This document shows positions 36,039-45,394 of a stretch of DNA of 64,000 nt, in pieces. The position numbers were made by a program, and so were the translations under genes. The stretch is from Elizabethkingia miricola (GTDB lineage: Bacteria > Bacteroidota > Bacteroidia > Flavobacteriales > Weeksellaceae). The stretch spans positions 93,823 through 157,822 of the forward strand of contig NZ_LSGQ01000005.1 of NCBI RefSeq assembly GCF_001675285.1, given 5' to 3'. The notes beneath the pieces were generated by a model. That model did no database searches. It was not told the origin of the DNA and worked only from the letters and a program-made list of their open reading frames with translations. Each line of letters starts with the position of its first letter. Within the stretch, counting starts at the first letter, position 1.

Positions 36039-37640
36039 CTAAGCTTTTAAAAGATTTATAGAAACTGTTGCCAGATCCGAGTCAGGAAACTTTCTCGAAA
36101 ATTCCGGGCTAATACTTAATCCTGTTTCTGTACATACTTTTCTGAAAACATCAACTTCAAGAATGTACTGATCCGAGAATCCATGAGTAGTTTCGTAAGC
36201 TGTTGCAGCAGTCTTGCCCAGATTATTTTGGGTAAGTTCTGGATTCAGGGAATGGAGTTCGATTATGAGTAATCCATTTTTCTTAATATAAGGAAGCCAG
36301 AGCTCCAGATGTTCCTTCAGACTTTCCTCTACAATATTGTTAGTGAGTCTTTCTCCGCGAAAGGCAAATGCTCCGGTTGAAGTACTTATTCTTTCCGGGT
36401 TTTTATTTTCCGGAGTTTTCCATACACGGTTATGGTCCAGGAAGGTTCTAATGTTCAATAAATCTGAAAGTTCAATTTCATAACTTTCTCTAAGGTCCTC
36501 CGCCAGCTTTTCGGGGTTTCCGATATCACCCCAGATAACCTTCGCCCAAATATCATTGTTGATGAGGTTAGCACGGGTCGCTTTCAGTGCTGCCGGATTA
36601 TAATCTGCGCCTACTAAAAAAAGAGGATGTTCTTCCAACATTTTTCCACGCAAGGTTTGTCTCTCTATTGTTTCGAAAATATGCTGAATAAAGGCACCAT
36701 TACCACAGCCCATATCTAATATACCTTTGGGCTGTAAATGAATAGGCTGATTGAAAACCTGAATAATAAAATCATTGGCTACCTTAAAATAGTTAGAATG
36801 TGCACCACCGCTTCCCCATACATTCATAGCACGATCAACATGTATCTCATCATCACCTTCTGCTATTTCCCGTATTTTGTGTGCATCCCCAAATAATAAC
36901 TCATCCAACTTGTTCAGCATCGGCAGATAAGAGACAGTTACTCCATATGAGGCAGCCCGTTTGGCATAATAAACACCCATTTCTGTAAATTTATAATTGC
37001 TTCCGTTTTTTCTGAACCATCCCAAATGAGTAAGGAAGTCCAGAATAACCTCAAAGTTTTCTGCTTTTTTATGAAATTCGGCTGCCTGAAAGGACGTTTC
37101 CATAAAATACTTATGAAACATACCAGTCATACCAAGATATACAATTACAGGGCCTATAATACAGCCTTCAATATGTTTTAATATTTGCTCCTGAATAGCT
37201 TTCTCCTCAGGATTATCAGAAATTTCAAGATCAAAGTTACTCTTCATAGCTGCTGCAAGAAGACTAAATTCTTCTATAAATGAAGTTTCCAAAATCTGAT
37301 TTCTAATATCTGTAGACTTTTTCAGAAAGGGAATAATTTTGTTATACAAAAAGGAGAATTTCTTTAATAGCAAGGTACTGCTGTTTGCTGTAACAGAAAC
37401 TGTATTTTTGTTATTATCTATATTATAAATGATAAATCCTTGTGAGCCCAAGGTATGTAAAGCAACATTCAGATAACCTTCATTAGCTTTAAATTGTTCT
37501 GTAAGATCGGAAAGATTAATTGTTTCTTTTTCTAATATATGGTCGATGATACCTTTCTTGTTTAGTGATACGGCTACAGGAGCAGTAACAATACCATCTA
37601 AATGTCTGAAGATGGATGATCTTAGAATTTCCTTATTCAT
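36039..37640 (-). CDS. Class I SAM-dependent methyltransferase with duplicated N-terminal winged-helix domains
   Basis: 533 residues. Two similar ~70-residue winged-helix-like regions (about 20-75 and 160-225) precede the Rossmann methyltransferase domain with SAM motif ILDMGCGNG at 307-315. The arrangement resembles natural-product and AprA-related methyltransferases. No biosynthetic partner genes are adjacent, so the substrate is unknown. The gene stands alone, convergent with paaF and divergent from the next cluster. Confidence 0.78.
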   Translation of the reverse strand: MNKEILRSSIFRHLDGIVTAPVAVSLNKKGIIDHILEKETINLSDLTEQFKANEGYLNVALHTLGSQGFIIYNIDNNKNTVSVTANSSTLLLKKFSFLYNKIIPFLKKSTDIRNQILETSFIEEFSLLAAAMKSNFDLEISDNPEEKAIQEQILKHIEGCIIGPVIVYLGMTGMFHKYFMETSFQAAEFHKKAENFEVILDFLTHLGWFRKNGSNYKFTEMGVYYAKRAASYGVTVSYLPMLNKLDELLFGDAHKIREIAEGDDEIHVDRAMNVWGSGGAHSNYFKVANDFIIQVFNQPIHLQPKGILDMGCGNGAFIQHIFETIERQTLRGKMLEEHPLFLVGADYNPAALKATRANLINNDIWAKVIWGDIGNPEKLAEDLRESYEIELSDLLNIRTFLDHNRVWKTPENKNPERISTSTGAFAFRGERLTNNIVEESLKEHLELWLPYIKKNGLLIIELHSLNPELTQNNLGKTAATAYETTHGFSDQYILEVDVFRKVCTETGLSISPEFSRKFPDSDLATVSINLLKA

Positions 37641-37739
37641 TCTGTGTTGTTTAGCTTCCTAAAGTTAATAATTTGAGAAATTGTTTTGACAGAATGAAAG
37701 AAAATTTAAAAATTATTTTGATGGTTAAAAATAAATTAT

Positions 37740-37758
37740 AACTTTGTATTTCAAAGTT
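37740..37758. promoter_or_regulatory. Palindromic operator AACTTTG-N5-CAAAGTT
   Basis: A perfect 7-bp arm inverted repeat ends seven bases before the ATG at 37765 and is followed by CTTTAT. A near-identical element lies at 38878-38896 before the metallophosphoesterase gene. Probably bound by the winged-helix regulator encoded between them. Confidence 0.65.
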
Positions 37759-37764
37759 CTTTAT

Positions 37765-38370
37765 ATGGATCAAAATTATCATAAAGATTTGTCTCATATC
37801 CGGCATATGATGGAACGTTCTACACGTTTTCTGTCACTTAGTGGTATGTCCGGGATAGTAGCCGGAGTTATTGCTTTATTGGGAGCGGCTTATGCCTATA
37901 ATTATTTAGGTGCTACCAGATTCGATTATGAAGGAAGAAGCCTGCATACAGTAGAAGATAAGGTTACCCATCTTATTATTGTTGCATTGATTGTATTAGT
38001 GTCTGCAATAGTTTTCGGAGGATTATTTACCTGGAGAAATATTAAAAAGTCCAATCAGCCTTTCTGGACTGCAGCGACTAAAAAGCTATTGTTCAATTTT
38101 TGTGTCCCTTTAGCCTTGGGCGGGATATTCTGTATAGGCCTTGTTGCTCAGCAGTATTATATATTAATCGCGCCAATGATGTTGTTTGTATATGGAGCAG
38201 CTTTATTCTGTGCTGAAAAATATACTTTGGATGTTGTTAGGTTTTTAGGAATTTCCGAAATGATATTAGGAATTATAGCAATATTTTTCCCGGGACATGG
38301 ATTACTTTTTTGGGCCTTGGGATTTGGAGTTTTGCACATTGTATATGGTATACTCATGTATAAGAAATAA
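37765..38370 (+). CDS. Four-to-six-helix membrane protein of unknown function
   Basis: About 201 residues from the ATG at 37765 (MDQNYHKDLSHIRHMM); the longer start at 37744 would place the operator inside the gene. Hydrophobic segments lie near 25-46, 66-88, 108-130, 134-154, 160-178 and 180-196. The short soluble N-terminus has the sequence MMERSTRFLSLSG. It precedes the winged-helix regulator gene and shares the operator type with the metallophosphoesterase gene. I do not recognise a named function. Confidence 0.65.
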   Translation: MDQNYHKDLSHIRHMMERSTRFLSLSGMSGIVAGVIALLGAAYAYNYLGATRFDYEGRSLHTVEDKVTHLIIVALIVLVSAIVFGGLFTWRNIKKSNQPFWTAATKKLLFNFCVPLALGGIFCIGLVAQQYYILIAPMMLFVYGAALFCAEKYTLDVVRFLGISEMILGIIAIFFPGHGLLFWALGFGVLHIVYGILMYKK

Positions 38371-38565
38371 GATTTTCTTCAATAAAAAGTAAAATGTAAA
38401 AGAGCGGAATTTTTTTTATCCTTATTTTTGCGGCCATTCTCTGTAGAAGCAGTTTGCCAATGGTTTTTCAGATATAGGGGTAACTAATGAAAATACAATA
38501 CTAAAAGGCTAATCAAAAAATAGGATCTTGTACGACTATTTTGGAATTAATGGAATAAAATTAAA

Positions 38566-38856
38566 ATGATTAAAGTAAATCAGCTCAATAAAGAATTTGA
38601 AAGTCGGGTGAGATTGGGGATAATGTCTGTTCTCATGGTAAACGACTGGGTTGACTTTACAGAAATGAAGGGGCTACTGGAAGTTACAGACGGTAACCTG
38701 GCAAGCCATAGTACAGCACTTGAGAAAGCCGGATATATTGAAATAAAGAAAGAATTTGTCGGAAAGAAGCCAAAGACATCTTATAGAGTTACAAATTCCG
38801 GAAGACATGCTTTTTCAGAACATCTTAATGCGTTGGAAAAATTACTGGGCAGATAA
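38566..38856 (+). CDS. Winged-helix DNA-binding transcriptional regulator
   Basis: 96 residues, a compact winged helix-turn-helix of the MarR/HTH_34 type: LGIMSVLMVNDWVDFTEMKG, then LLEVTDGNLASHSTALEKAG (recognition helix) and the wing KKPKTSYRVTNSGRHAF. It has no ligand domain. It lies between two genes that carry the AACTTTG-N5-CAAAGT palindrome, making it the prime candidate to bind that site. A -7-like TATTTTTG at 38423-38430 may be its promoter. Confidence 0.82.
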   Translation: MIKVNQLNKEFESRVRLGIMSVLMVNDWVDFTEMKGLLEVTDGNLASHSTALEKAGYIEIKKEFVGKKPKTSYRVTNSGRHAFSEHLNALEKLLGR

Positions 38857-38877
38857 AGCTATATTTTTTTGAAAATT

Positions 38878-38896
38878 AACTTTGAATTACAAAGTA
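38878..38896. promoter_or_regulatory. Palindromic operator AACTTTG-N5-CAAAGTA
   Basis: Second copy of the element at 37740-37758, one base different in the outer arm, again followed by CTTTAT and located 17 bp before the ATG at 38914. Confidence 0.65.
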
Positions 38897-38913
38897 CTTT
38901 ATAAAAAATACAA

Positions 38914-39753
38914 ATGAATAGAAAAACATTTATTAAACGTTTACTTCAGGTATCTGCTATTGGTGCATTGCCTGTATTGTATTCCTGGCAGATAGAGCCT
39001 TTTTGGGTAGAGTTTGTCCGGAGAGATTTGCCAATAAAGAATCTGCCAGATTATCTGAAAGGAAAAATACTGATGCAAATATCGGATATGCATGTCGGAA
39101 ACCGTTTTGACTGGAATTTTCTGATTGAGGTTTTTCAGGAGGCTAGAGCTTTCAATCCTGATTTTGTAGTATACACAGGCGATTATGTAAGTTGGGAAAA
39201 CGAAATACAGTATACACAACTTCATGAAGTGATGAAACATGCTGTATTAGGGAATATTGCAACTTTAGGAATACTGGGGAACCATGATTACGGATTCAAC
39301 TGGAGTGAGCCTGATGTAGCTATGAACATTTGTGATATTATGAAAAATTCAGGAATCCGAATGTTGAACAATGCACAAGCAGAAGTTTCAGGTCTGAATT
39401 TTATAGGTTTTGAAGATTTATGGTCTCCAAATTTTAATCCTCTTCATGTAATGAAAGATTATGATAAGACAAAAGCGAATCTGGTTTTGTGCCATAACCC
39501 TGATGTATGTGACCTCGATGTATGGAATGGCTATAAAGGATGGATTCTCAGTGGACATACACATGGTGGTCAATGTCGGATACCGGGAGTTATTACACCA
39601 GTTCTGCCGGTCAGAAATAAAAAATACATTTCCGGAGAAATCGATTTGCAGGATGGCAGGATGTTATACATCAACCGGGCAATAGGACATTCCCGTCAGG
39701 TTCGTTTTATGGTACGTCCAGAGATTACTGTTTTTACACTTACTCAGGCTTAA
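38914..39753 (+). CDS. Membrane-anchored metallophosphoesterase
   Basis: 279-residue calcineurin-like phosphoesterase of the YkoQ/YaeI type. The N-terminal hydrophobic anchor has a twin-Lys/Arg character (RKTFIKRLLQVSAIGALPVLY). Metal motifs in order: SDMHVG, YTGDYVSW, GNHDYG, LCHNPD and SGHTHGGQ. Relatives act as envelope lipid pyrophosphatases or phosphodiesterases. It heads a five-gene unit with the Coq4-like and DUF4173 genes. Confidence 0.88.
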   Translation: MNRKTFIKRLLQVSAIGALPVLYSWQIEPFWVEFVRRDLPIKNLPDYLKGKILMQISDMHVGNRFDWNFLIEVFQEARAFNPDFVVYTGDYVSWENEIQYTQLHEVMKHAVLGNIATLGILGNHDYGFNWSEPDVAMNICDIMKNSGIRMLNNAQAEVSGLNFIGFEDLWSPNFNPLHVMKDYDKTKANLVLCHNPDVCDLDVWNGYKGWILSGHTHGGQCRIPGVITPVLPVRNKKYISGEIDLQDGRMLYINRAIGHSRQVRFMVRPEITVFTLTQA

Positions 39754-39764
39754 ACTAAAGTATT

Positions 39765-40058
39765 ATGGAAAATCGAAATATCATAGTTATTGGAAGGCTT
39801 GTCTTTGGAGTGTCATTCCTGTCAGGGAATATCTGCCTCTTCGGATACCTGTTTACAAAAAACTATGTGTTTGCTTCAAGCGGATATTTACTCTTGATTT
39901 ATGCTTCAATATTCAATTTATTAATAGTTCTTGGCTTACTTATTTACGGACTTCTTAGTGAAACGAAACGCAAAGCTTGCTTAAAATCGATTCTAATTCT
40001 TTCAATCAATATTCCTATTGCTGCTTTTTATGCATTAATAGGCATCAATCTTATGTAA
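39765..40058 (+). CDS. Small three-helix membrane protein
   Basis: 97 residues with hydrophobic helices at about 8-26, 40-60 and 72-94. No family recognised. It lies 11 bp after the metallophosphoesterase gene and 15 bp before the Coq4-like gene, so it is part of that operon. Confidence 0.65.
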   Translation: MENRNIIVIGRLVFGVSFLSGNICLFGYLFTKNYVFASSGYLLLIYASIFNLLIVLGLLIYGLLSETKRKACLKSILILSINIPIAAFYALIGINLM

Positions 40059-40073
40059 TCAAAACTATAAATT

Positions 40074-40559
40074 ATGAAAAAAATACGTGTTCAATTTTTA
40101 CTGTTCGTGTACCAACATACCCAAAAGCTTTACAGAAAATATTTTAAAAAGAAAAAAAGGCAGTGGCAGTTTACAGAAGAGCAATTACTGCTCTTTGAAA
40201 AAGATTCTCTGGGGCGAAAACTGGGAGAATTCTATCAACAATATGGTTTCACCATGATTTCTAAAATGGAGAATCACGATGTACACCATCTTATTACCGG
40301 TTGCGGAACCAACTTTGAAGATGAAATTGCCATGCAGTATCTTCTTTTAGGCAATGGAAAACTCAATGCACATCTTCTTGCAGCTATATTTCTGGGAACA
40401 CTTTTCCTGCCGGAATATTTAAAAATGTATCTCCATGCATATCAAAAAGGAAAAAGAATGAAAGCCTTTTTCAACTGGGATTTCGAGAGTCTGTTATGGC
40501 AGAATTTTGAACATTTAAAAGACTTTATCTACCAAAAACAAACACCTGTATTTTATTAA
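40074..40559 (+). CDS. Coq4-like protein
   Basis: 161 residues containing the Coq4 metal motif HDxxH-x11-E exactly: HDVHH followed eleven residues later by Glu in LITGCGTNFEDE. Eukaryotic COQ4 acts in ubiquinone biosynthesis, but Flavobacteriia use menaquinone, so the bacterial role must differ. A lipid-binding or metal-dependent function at the envelope is possible. It lies tightly between two membrane-protein genes, 11 bp before the DUF4173 gene. Confidence 0.78.
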   Translation: MKKIRVQFLLFVYQHTQKLYRKYFKKKKRQWQFTEEQLLLFEKDSLGRKLGEFYQQYGFTMISKMENHDVHHLITGCGTNFEDEIAMQYLLLGNGKLNAHLLAAIFLGTLFLPEYLKMYLHAYQKGKRMKAFFNWDFESLLWQNFEHLKDFIYQKQTPVFY

Positions 40560-40570
40560 ACTACCTGATT

Positions 40571-41947
40571 ATGAAAACACATCATCTTATATTACTTACC
40601 ACTTTTCTTTTTGTCACTTTATTTTATAATGAAAATATGGGGCTAAACCTGGGTGTTTTGGGAATTATTTGTGCAGTACTTACACTTATCAATACCCCGC
40701 AACGCAACAAAACCCGTCTGTTTTTTATACTTTTTAGTACAACCATACTCTCATCTGTTGCATTTACATGGTATGGAGATTTTCCTTCCTTTCTGGCATT
40801 GACAAGCTCGTTGATTCTTCTTTCATTCCGGAGTAAAAGCAGAAAACTGAAAACACTTTTTATATTACCTGTTTTTATTGCTAATTTTTTTACATTTCTG
40901 TGTCGTTTTTTCAACTTTGATAAATGGCTTCCTGAAAGAAATTCTTCTGGTACATGGCAGAAGTTATTAGCTATTATTCTAATCCCTGCATTTTTTGTTT
41001 TTATATTTTTTGTGGTGTATACCTATGGAAGTGATCAGTTTGCAAATCTTTTTACCAATATCAATTGGGATATTAATTTCTGGCAATTATTCTGCCTGAG
41101 TGTATTAGGGTTCTTTCTGGCCTTTAATTACTGGAATTTCGTAGTAGAAAGACTGATTTACAAGCAACATACTATTCTGGATAATGATTTTAATGATGTG
41201 GAAAAGATTTTGAAACCTACCTATTCAGACCTGGGTCTGGATGCTGAGCGAATGAGTGGAGTTGTGACATTTCTTTTACTCAATATCCTGCTTGTTTTCT
41301 TTATTGTGAGCTATAATTACGAGCAGTTTTATGAGACTCCTAAAACACCAGGACAGCTTTCCGAAGAAACCCATGAAAGGGTAGGAGCTGTAATTCTCTC
41401 CATTATCATGGTGATACTTGTGATTATGTTTTACTTTAAATCAGCCTTCAATTTTGATCCAAAAGCCAAATTGATGCAGCTGTTGGCAAAAGTTTGGATT
41501 GCCCTGAACACTGTTTTATTGTTTTCGGCTATGATGAAGAATACCGAATATATTGTCAATTACGGACTCACGTACAAACGTCTTGGAGTTTATGCCTTTC
41601 TTATATTGGCTACGATAGGTTTGGTAGTAACATTCGTTAAGATACACAAGAAGAAAACCAATGCATTCCTTTTCAATACAATGTTCTGGTTTTTTTATGC
41701 TGCAGTTTTGGTAATCAGCTTTGTTAATTGGGGTGGTATTGTTACCAGAGAAAATATAAAGCGTAAAGACTTTTCTGCTGATTATCACCAGAATTCTGTT
41801 AACTTTAATGAATCTTATTTATTAAAATATGCAGAGATTTCTCATAATAACCTGCTAAGATCTGACGTTTTAGATAAAGTAAATAAAGAACAGAAGAAAA
41901 CCTTCCTTTCCAGATTACTTTATTATGAAACCATTAATACCAAATAA
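40571..41947 (+). CDS. DUF4173/DUF4153 family multi-spanning membrane protein
   Basis: 458 residues with roughly ten hydrophobic helices spread along the length, and a periplasmic-looking loop with conserved polar residues near YNYEQFYETPKTPGQLSEETHERVG. This pattern matches the DUF4153/DUF4173 membrane family of unknown function. Its stop overlaps the upstream region of the lipoprotein frame, so expression is coupled. Confidence 0.75.
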   Translation: MKTHHLILLTTFLFVTLFYNENMGLNLGVLGIICAVLTLINTPQRNKTRLFFILFSTTILSSVAFTWYGDFPSFLALTSSLILLSFRSKSRKLKTLFILPVFIANFFTFLCRFFNFDKWLPERNSSGTWQKLLAIILIPAFFVFIFFVVYTYGSDQFANLFTNINWDINFWQLFCLSVLGFFLAFNYWNFVVERLIYKQHTILDNDFNDVEKILKPTYSDLGLDAERMSGVVTFLLLNILLVFFIVSYNYEQFYETPKTPGQLSEETHERVGAVILSIIMVILVIMFYFKSAFNFDPKAKLMQLLAKVWIALNTVLLFSAMMKNTEYIVNYGLTYKRLGVYAFLILATIGLVVTFVKIHKKKTNAFLFNTMFWFFYAAVLVISFVNWGGIVTRENIKRKDFSADYHQNSVNFNESYLLKYAEISHNNLLRSDVLDKVNKEQKKTFLSRLLYYETINTK

Positions 41948-41948
41948 T

Positions 41949-42431
41949 ATGAAAAAGATAGTCGTTTCCTTCTTGCCTCTTGTATTAATAATGGCGGCTT
42001 GTTCGAAGAATCCTAATAAAATAACTACTCAGAAACAAGATTCTTCTGCTGTGAGTATAAGTAAAACTGATACTATAAAACAGAATCATAATCAGGATCG
42101 ACAGGTTACCGGAAATACCATTATCCGTGAAGTAGATGCGCAAACATTTCCAGTAAAATTTGAAGATGAGTTTACGAATGAAGATCAGAAACTGATCATT
42201 CATTTGAAAAATGCGGGAAATATGAAGATTACCGGGAAGATTATTTCCGAATCAGGAAATCAGAATATCCGGTTCAATAATGTTGAACTTAATGATCAGA
42301 GCATTGACGGACCTTTTGGACAGGACATTGAATACAATCTAAACCAGAAAGGGGACTACAGTCTTATCATAGGAAAAAGTCTGATGGCAGATGGCAGTCA
42401 GAAAGGAAAGTTCAGTGTACAACTAAAATAA
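41949..42431 (+). CDS. Putative lipoprotein
   Basis: About 160 residues from the ATG at 41949: MKKIVVSFLPLVLIMAACSK gives a lipobox (MAAC, lipid Cys at 18). An in-frame ATG 24 nt upstream would bury the signal. The mature part has a linker rich in Thr/Lys/Ser and then a ~100-residue beta-rich domain. No family recognised. It is the last gene of the operon and is followed by a terminator. Confidence 0.7.
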   Translation: MKKIVVSFLPLVLIMAACSKNPNKITTQKQDSSAVSISKTDTIKQNHNQDRQVTGNTIIREVDAQTFPVKFEDEFTNEDQKLIIHLKNAGNMKITGKIISESGNQNIRFNNVELNDQSIDGPFGQDIEYNLNQKGDYSLIIGKSLMADGSQKGKFSVQLK

Positions 42432-42460
42432 AAAATGACCAGAGAAACCTGGTCATTTTT
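42431..42460 (+). terminator. Intrinsic terminator of the DUF4173/lipoprotein operon
   Basis: AAAAATGACCAG/CTGGTCATTTTT, a perfect 12-bp stem with a 6-nt loop. Confidence 0.88.
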
Positions 42461-42532
42461 TATGCGTTATATCTTTTTTAAAACTTGAACTAATAAGGCT
42501 TTGGGTTCTTTTGTGGTTAAAAAAAACTGAAT

Positions 42533-42982
42533 TTATAGTTTTGTTTTCGAATCCATAACAATAGTAACCGGTCCATCGTTGGTTAAAGAAATCTTCATAT
42601 CAGCACCAAAGATTCCACTCTCCGTTTTTAATCCGCTTTTTGCTATTTCTTCTTTAAAATATTCAAAAAGGGGAATTGCTTTATCTGGTTTAGCAGCTTT
42701 GATAAAAGAAGGGCGATTCCCCTTTTTGTAATCAGCAATAAGAGTGAATTGGCTAATACATAAAAGTTCTCCTTTTATATCCAGAATAGAAAGGTTTAGC
42801 TTGCCTTCTTCATCTCCGAAAACCCGAAGATTTAGTATCTTTTGTACAAGCCAGTCTGCATCTTGTTTCTCATCACTTTCATCAATTCCGATTAAAAGCA
42901 TAAAACCTTTTCCTATTTTGCCAACAGATTGGTTTTCTACCACCACTTCAGACTCAGAAACTCTTTGAATAACTACTTTCAT
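42533..42982 (-). CDS. dtd: D-aminoacyl-tRNA deacylase
   Basis: 149-residue proofreading enzyme that removes D-amino acids (and glycine mischarged to tRNA-Ala) from tRNAs in the cytoplasm. Conserved catalytic segments CISQFTL and NDGPVTI and the standard length identify DTD. Monocistronic on the minus strand and divergent from greA. Confidence 0.95.
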   Translation of the reverse strand: MKVVIQRVSESEVVVENQSVGKIGKGFMLLIGIDESDEKQDADWLVQKILNLRVFGDEEGKLNLSILDIKGELLCISQFTLIADYKKGNRPSFIKAAKPDKAIPLFEYFKEEIAKSGLKTESGIFGADMKISLTNDGPVTIVMDSKTKL

Positions 42983-43216
42983 GGCATAAATATAGAAAAT
43001 ATTAGTCTTTTTTTAGGTTTCGTTGAGAGGAGTTTAATTTTTTAAGGAAAAAAATTAAATGAACGTTTTTAATTAATTGATAATTAGTATTTTGCAATTA
43101 AATGCTATATATTTCTTTTTATTGAAAATAAATTATATATTTGCTAAAATTAATCAAGACATGTGTATCCGGCAAAGGTCGGATATTTTATTTATACTAA
43201 CCTAAAATATTGTATT

Positions 43217-43687
43217 ATGAGTTATGTAACCAAAGAAGGTTTAGAAAAAATGAAGACTGAACTAGAGCAGTTGGAGACCATTGAAAGACCAAAAATTACA
43301 CAACAGATTGCAGAAGCTCGCGATAAAGGTGATTTATCTGAAAACGCAGAATACGATGCAGCTAAAGAAGCCCAAGGAATGCTGGAAATGAGAATTTCCA
43401 AGCTAAAAGATACTATTGCTACTTCAAAAGTAATTGATGAAAGTCAGTTAGATACTTCTAAAGTATCCATCTTATGTACAGTGAAGCTTAAAAATAATGG
43501 AACTAAACAAATGCAGACTTTTACTTTAGTACCAGACAATGAGAGTGACCTGAAGTCAGGTAAAATTTCAGTAAATACACCTATTGCTAAAGGACTGTTA
43601 GGTAAAGTTGTTGGTGAAACAGCAGAAATTACTTTACCAAACGGAAACAAATTATCGTTTGAAGTATTAGAAATTAGCTTAAACTAA
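43217..43687 (+). CDS. greA: Transcription elongation factor GreA
   Basis: 156 residues from the ATG at 43217 (MSYVTKEGLEKMKTELEQLE). The N-terminal coiled coil with its acidic tip (RDKGDLSENAEYDAAKEAQ) enters the RNA polymerase secondary channel to stimulate transcript cleavage; a FKBP-like C-terminal domain follows. The in-frame start at 43163 adds a non-homologous Tyr-rich stretch. The HIT gene starts 11 bp downstream. Confidence 0.95.
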   Translation: MSYVTKEGLEKMKTELEQLETIERPKITQQIAEARDKGDLSENAEYDAAKEAQGMLEMRISKLKDTIATSKVIDESQLDTSKVSILCTVKLKNNGTKQMQTFTLVPDNESDLKSGKISVNTPIAKGLLGKVVGETAEITLPNGNKLSFEVLEISLN

Positions 43688-43698
43688 ATAGTAGAATT

Positions 43699-44088
43699 AT
43701 GAGCAGCATTTTCACCAAAATAGTTAACGGAGAAATCCCTGCATACAAAATAATGGAGGACGAAAAGCATTTAGCTTTTCTGGATGTAATGCCTTTAGTG
43801 GAAGGACATACGTTAGTAATCCCTAAAAAAGAGGTTGATCTTATTTTCGATCTGGATTCAGAAGAATTTAAAGAGCTTTTCAGTTTTGCACAAAAAGTAG
43901 CCAAAAAAGTAGGTGCTGCAATTCCGTGTAAAAGAGTAGGAGTGGCTGTTATAGGTTTGGAAGTACCACATGCTCATATTCATTTAGTGCCGCTTCAGCA
44001 TTTACATGATATCGATTTCTCCAGAGAGCGATTGAAATTATCACCTGAAGAATATCAAAAAATTCAAGAAAAAATTGCAAATGCTTAG
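43699..44088 (+). CDS. HIT family nucleotide hydrolase
   Basis: 129-residue histidine-triad protein with HAHIHLVPL near residue 95, fitting H-x-H-x-H. Bacterial members hydrolyse AMP-linked nucleotides. It is cotranscribed with greA and its stop codon lies within a terminator hairpin. Confidence 0.93.
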   Translation: MSSIFTKIVNGEIPAYKIMEDEKHLAFLDVMPLVEGHTLVIPKKEVDLIFDLDSEEFKELFSFAQKVAKKVGAAIPCKRVGVAVIGLEVPHAHIHLVPLQHLHDIDFSRERLKLSPEEYQKIQEKIANA

Positions 44089-44108
44089 ATTTTTCTAAGC
44101 ATTTTTGC
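44077..44108 (+). terminator. Terminator overlapping the HIT gene stop codon
   Basis: GCAAATGCTTAG (44077-44088) and CTAAGCATTTTTGC (44095-44108) pair around a T-rich loop. Confidence 0.75.
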
Positions 44109-44132
44109 ATCATAAAATCAAAATAAATTTAG

Positions 44133-45323
44133 ATGAATCCTAACCAATGTTCTTTTTGCGGAAGAAAAAGAGAGGAAGTTGAAATATTAGTGTCAGGTAA
44201 TAGTGGTTATATCTGTAATAACTGTATAGAACAGGCTCATGCAATGATTGCTGGTTCTGGGAAAAACTCACTTAGCCCTGCAGATTACGATATAGATGAT
44301 CTGAAAAAGCCAAGAGAAATCAAAGAATTTCTGGATGACTATGTTATAGGTCAGGATCAGGCAAAGAAACAATTATCCATTGCGGTATACAATCATTATA
44401 AAAGATTGATGCATGCCGGAAATGCTGACAGAGAAGTAGAATTGGAAAAATCTAATATACTGATGGTTGGTGAAACCGGAACAGGTAAAACATTATTGGC
44501 AAAGACGATTGCAAAAGAACTTAATGTACCTTTTTGTATTGTAGATGCTACAATTCTTACCGAAGCAGGTTATGTTGGGGAAGATGTGGAGAGTATTCTT
44601 TCCAGACTTTTAATGGTAGCTGATTATGACGTGGAAAGAGCCGAGAGAGGAATTGTTTTTGTAGACGAAATAGACAAAATTGCAAGAAAGTCTGATAATC
44701 CTAGTATTACCAGAGACGTTTCCGGAGAAGGTGTTCAGCAGGGATTGTTGAAACTTCTGGAAGGAAGTATTGTAAATGTACCACCACAAGGAGGAAGAAA
44801 ACACCCGGATCAGAAATACATTCAGGTAAATACTCAAAATATACTGTTTATCGCAGGTGGTGCTTTTGATGGTATTAAAGAAATCATTGAAAGAAGGCTA
44901 AATAAGCAGGCAATAGGTTTTAGCAGCGAGAAAATCAATAAAAAGGATGATGAGGAATATATCCTGGAAAATATTAATGCTATTGACCTTAGAAGCTTTG
45001 GACTAATTCCTGAACTTTTAGGACGTTTCCCTATCATTACTCACCTTGATAAGCTGACAAAAGATACGATGATCCGTATTATGAAAGAACCTAAAAATTC
45101 GATTGTTAATCAGTTTATAGAGTTATTCAGAATGGATAATGTTAAGCTTGAATTTACAGACGAAGCTATCGAGGCTATCGTTGAAGCTACAATGGAAAAA
45201 GGATTAGGTGCCAGAGGTTTGAGAGGAACCACAGAAAAGGTTCTGGAAGATTATATGTACAATATCGATCAGACTTCCGAAGTTATCCTTACAAAAGAAG
45301 ATATAGAAGGTAAACTGAAATAA
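44133..45323 (+). CDS. clpX: ATP-dependent protease ATPase subunit ClpX
   Basis: AAA+ unfoldase that delivers substrates to ClpP. 396 residues. The N-terminal zinc-binding domain has CSFC and CNNC. Then come Walker A GETGTGKT, Walker B IVFVDEIDKI, the pore loop GYVGED, and the sensor-2 GLGARGLRG. No clpP is adjacent. Confidence 0.96.
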   Translation: MNPNQCSFCGRKREEVEILVSGNSGYICNNCIEQAHAMIAGSGKNSLSPADYDIDDLKKPREIKEFLDDYVIGQDQAKKQLSIAVYNHYKRLMHAGNADREVELEKSNILMVGETGTGKTLLAKTIAKELNVPFCIVDATILTEAGYVGEDVESILSRLLMVADYDVERAERGIVFVDEIDKIARKSDNPSITRDVSGEGVQQGLLKLLEGSIVNVPPQGGRKHPDQKYIQVNTQNILFIAGGAFDGIKEIIERRLNKQAIGFSSEKINKKDDEEYILENINAIDLRSFGLIPELLGRFPIITHLDKLTKDTMIRIMKEPKNSIVNQFIELFRMDNVKLEFTDEAIEAIVEATMEKGLGARGLRGTTEKVLEDYMYNIDQTSEVILTKEDIEGKLK

Positions 45324-45353
45324 GTATATCTGAAAAAAAACTTAATACGTTGT

Positions 45354-45380
45354 AAAACCTACAGAAATGTAGGTTTTTTT
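45354..45380 (+). terminator. Intrinsic terminator after clpX
   Basis: AAAACCTACA/TGTAGGTTTT stem with a 4-nt loop and a T-run. Confidence 0.85.
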
Positions 45381-45394
45381 TATAACTTTAGGTC

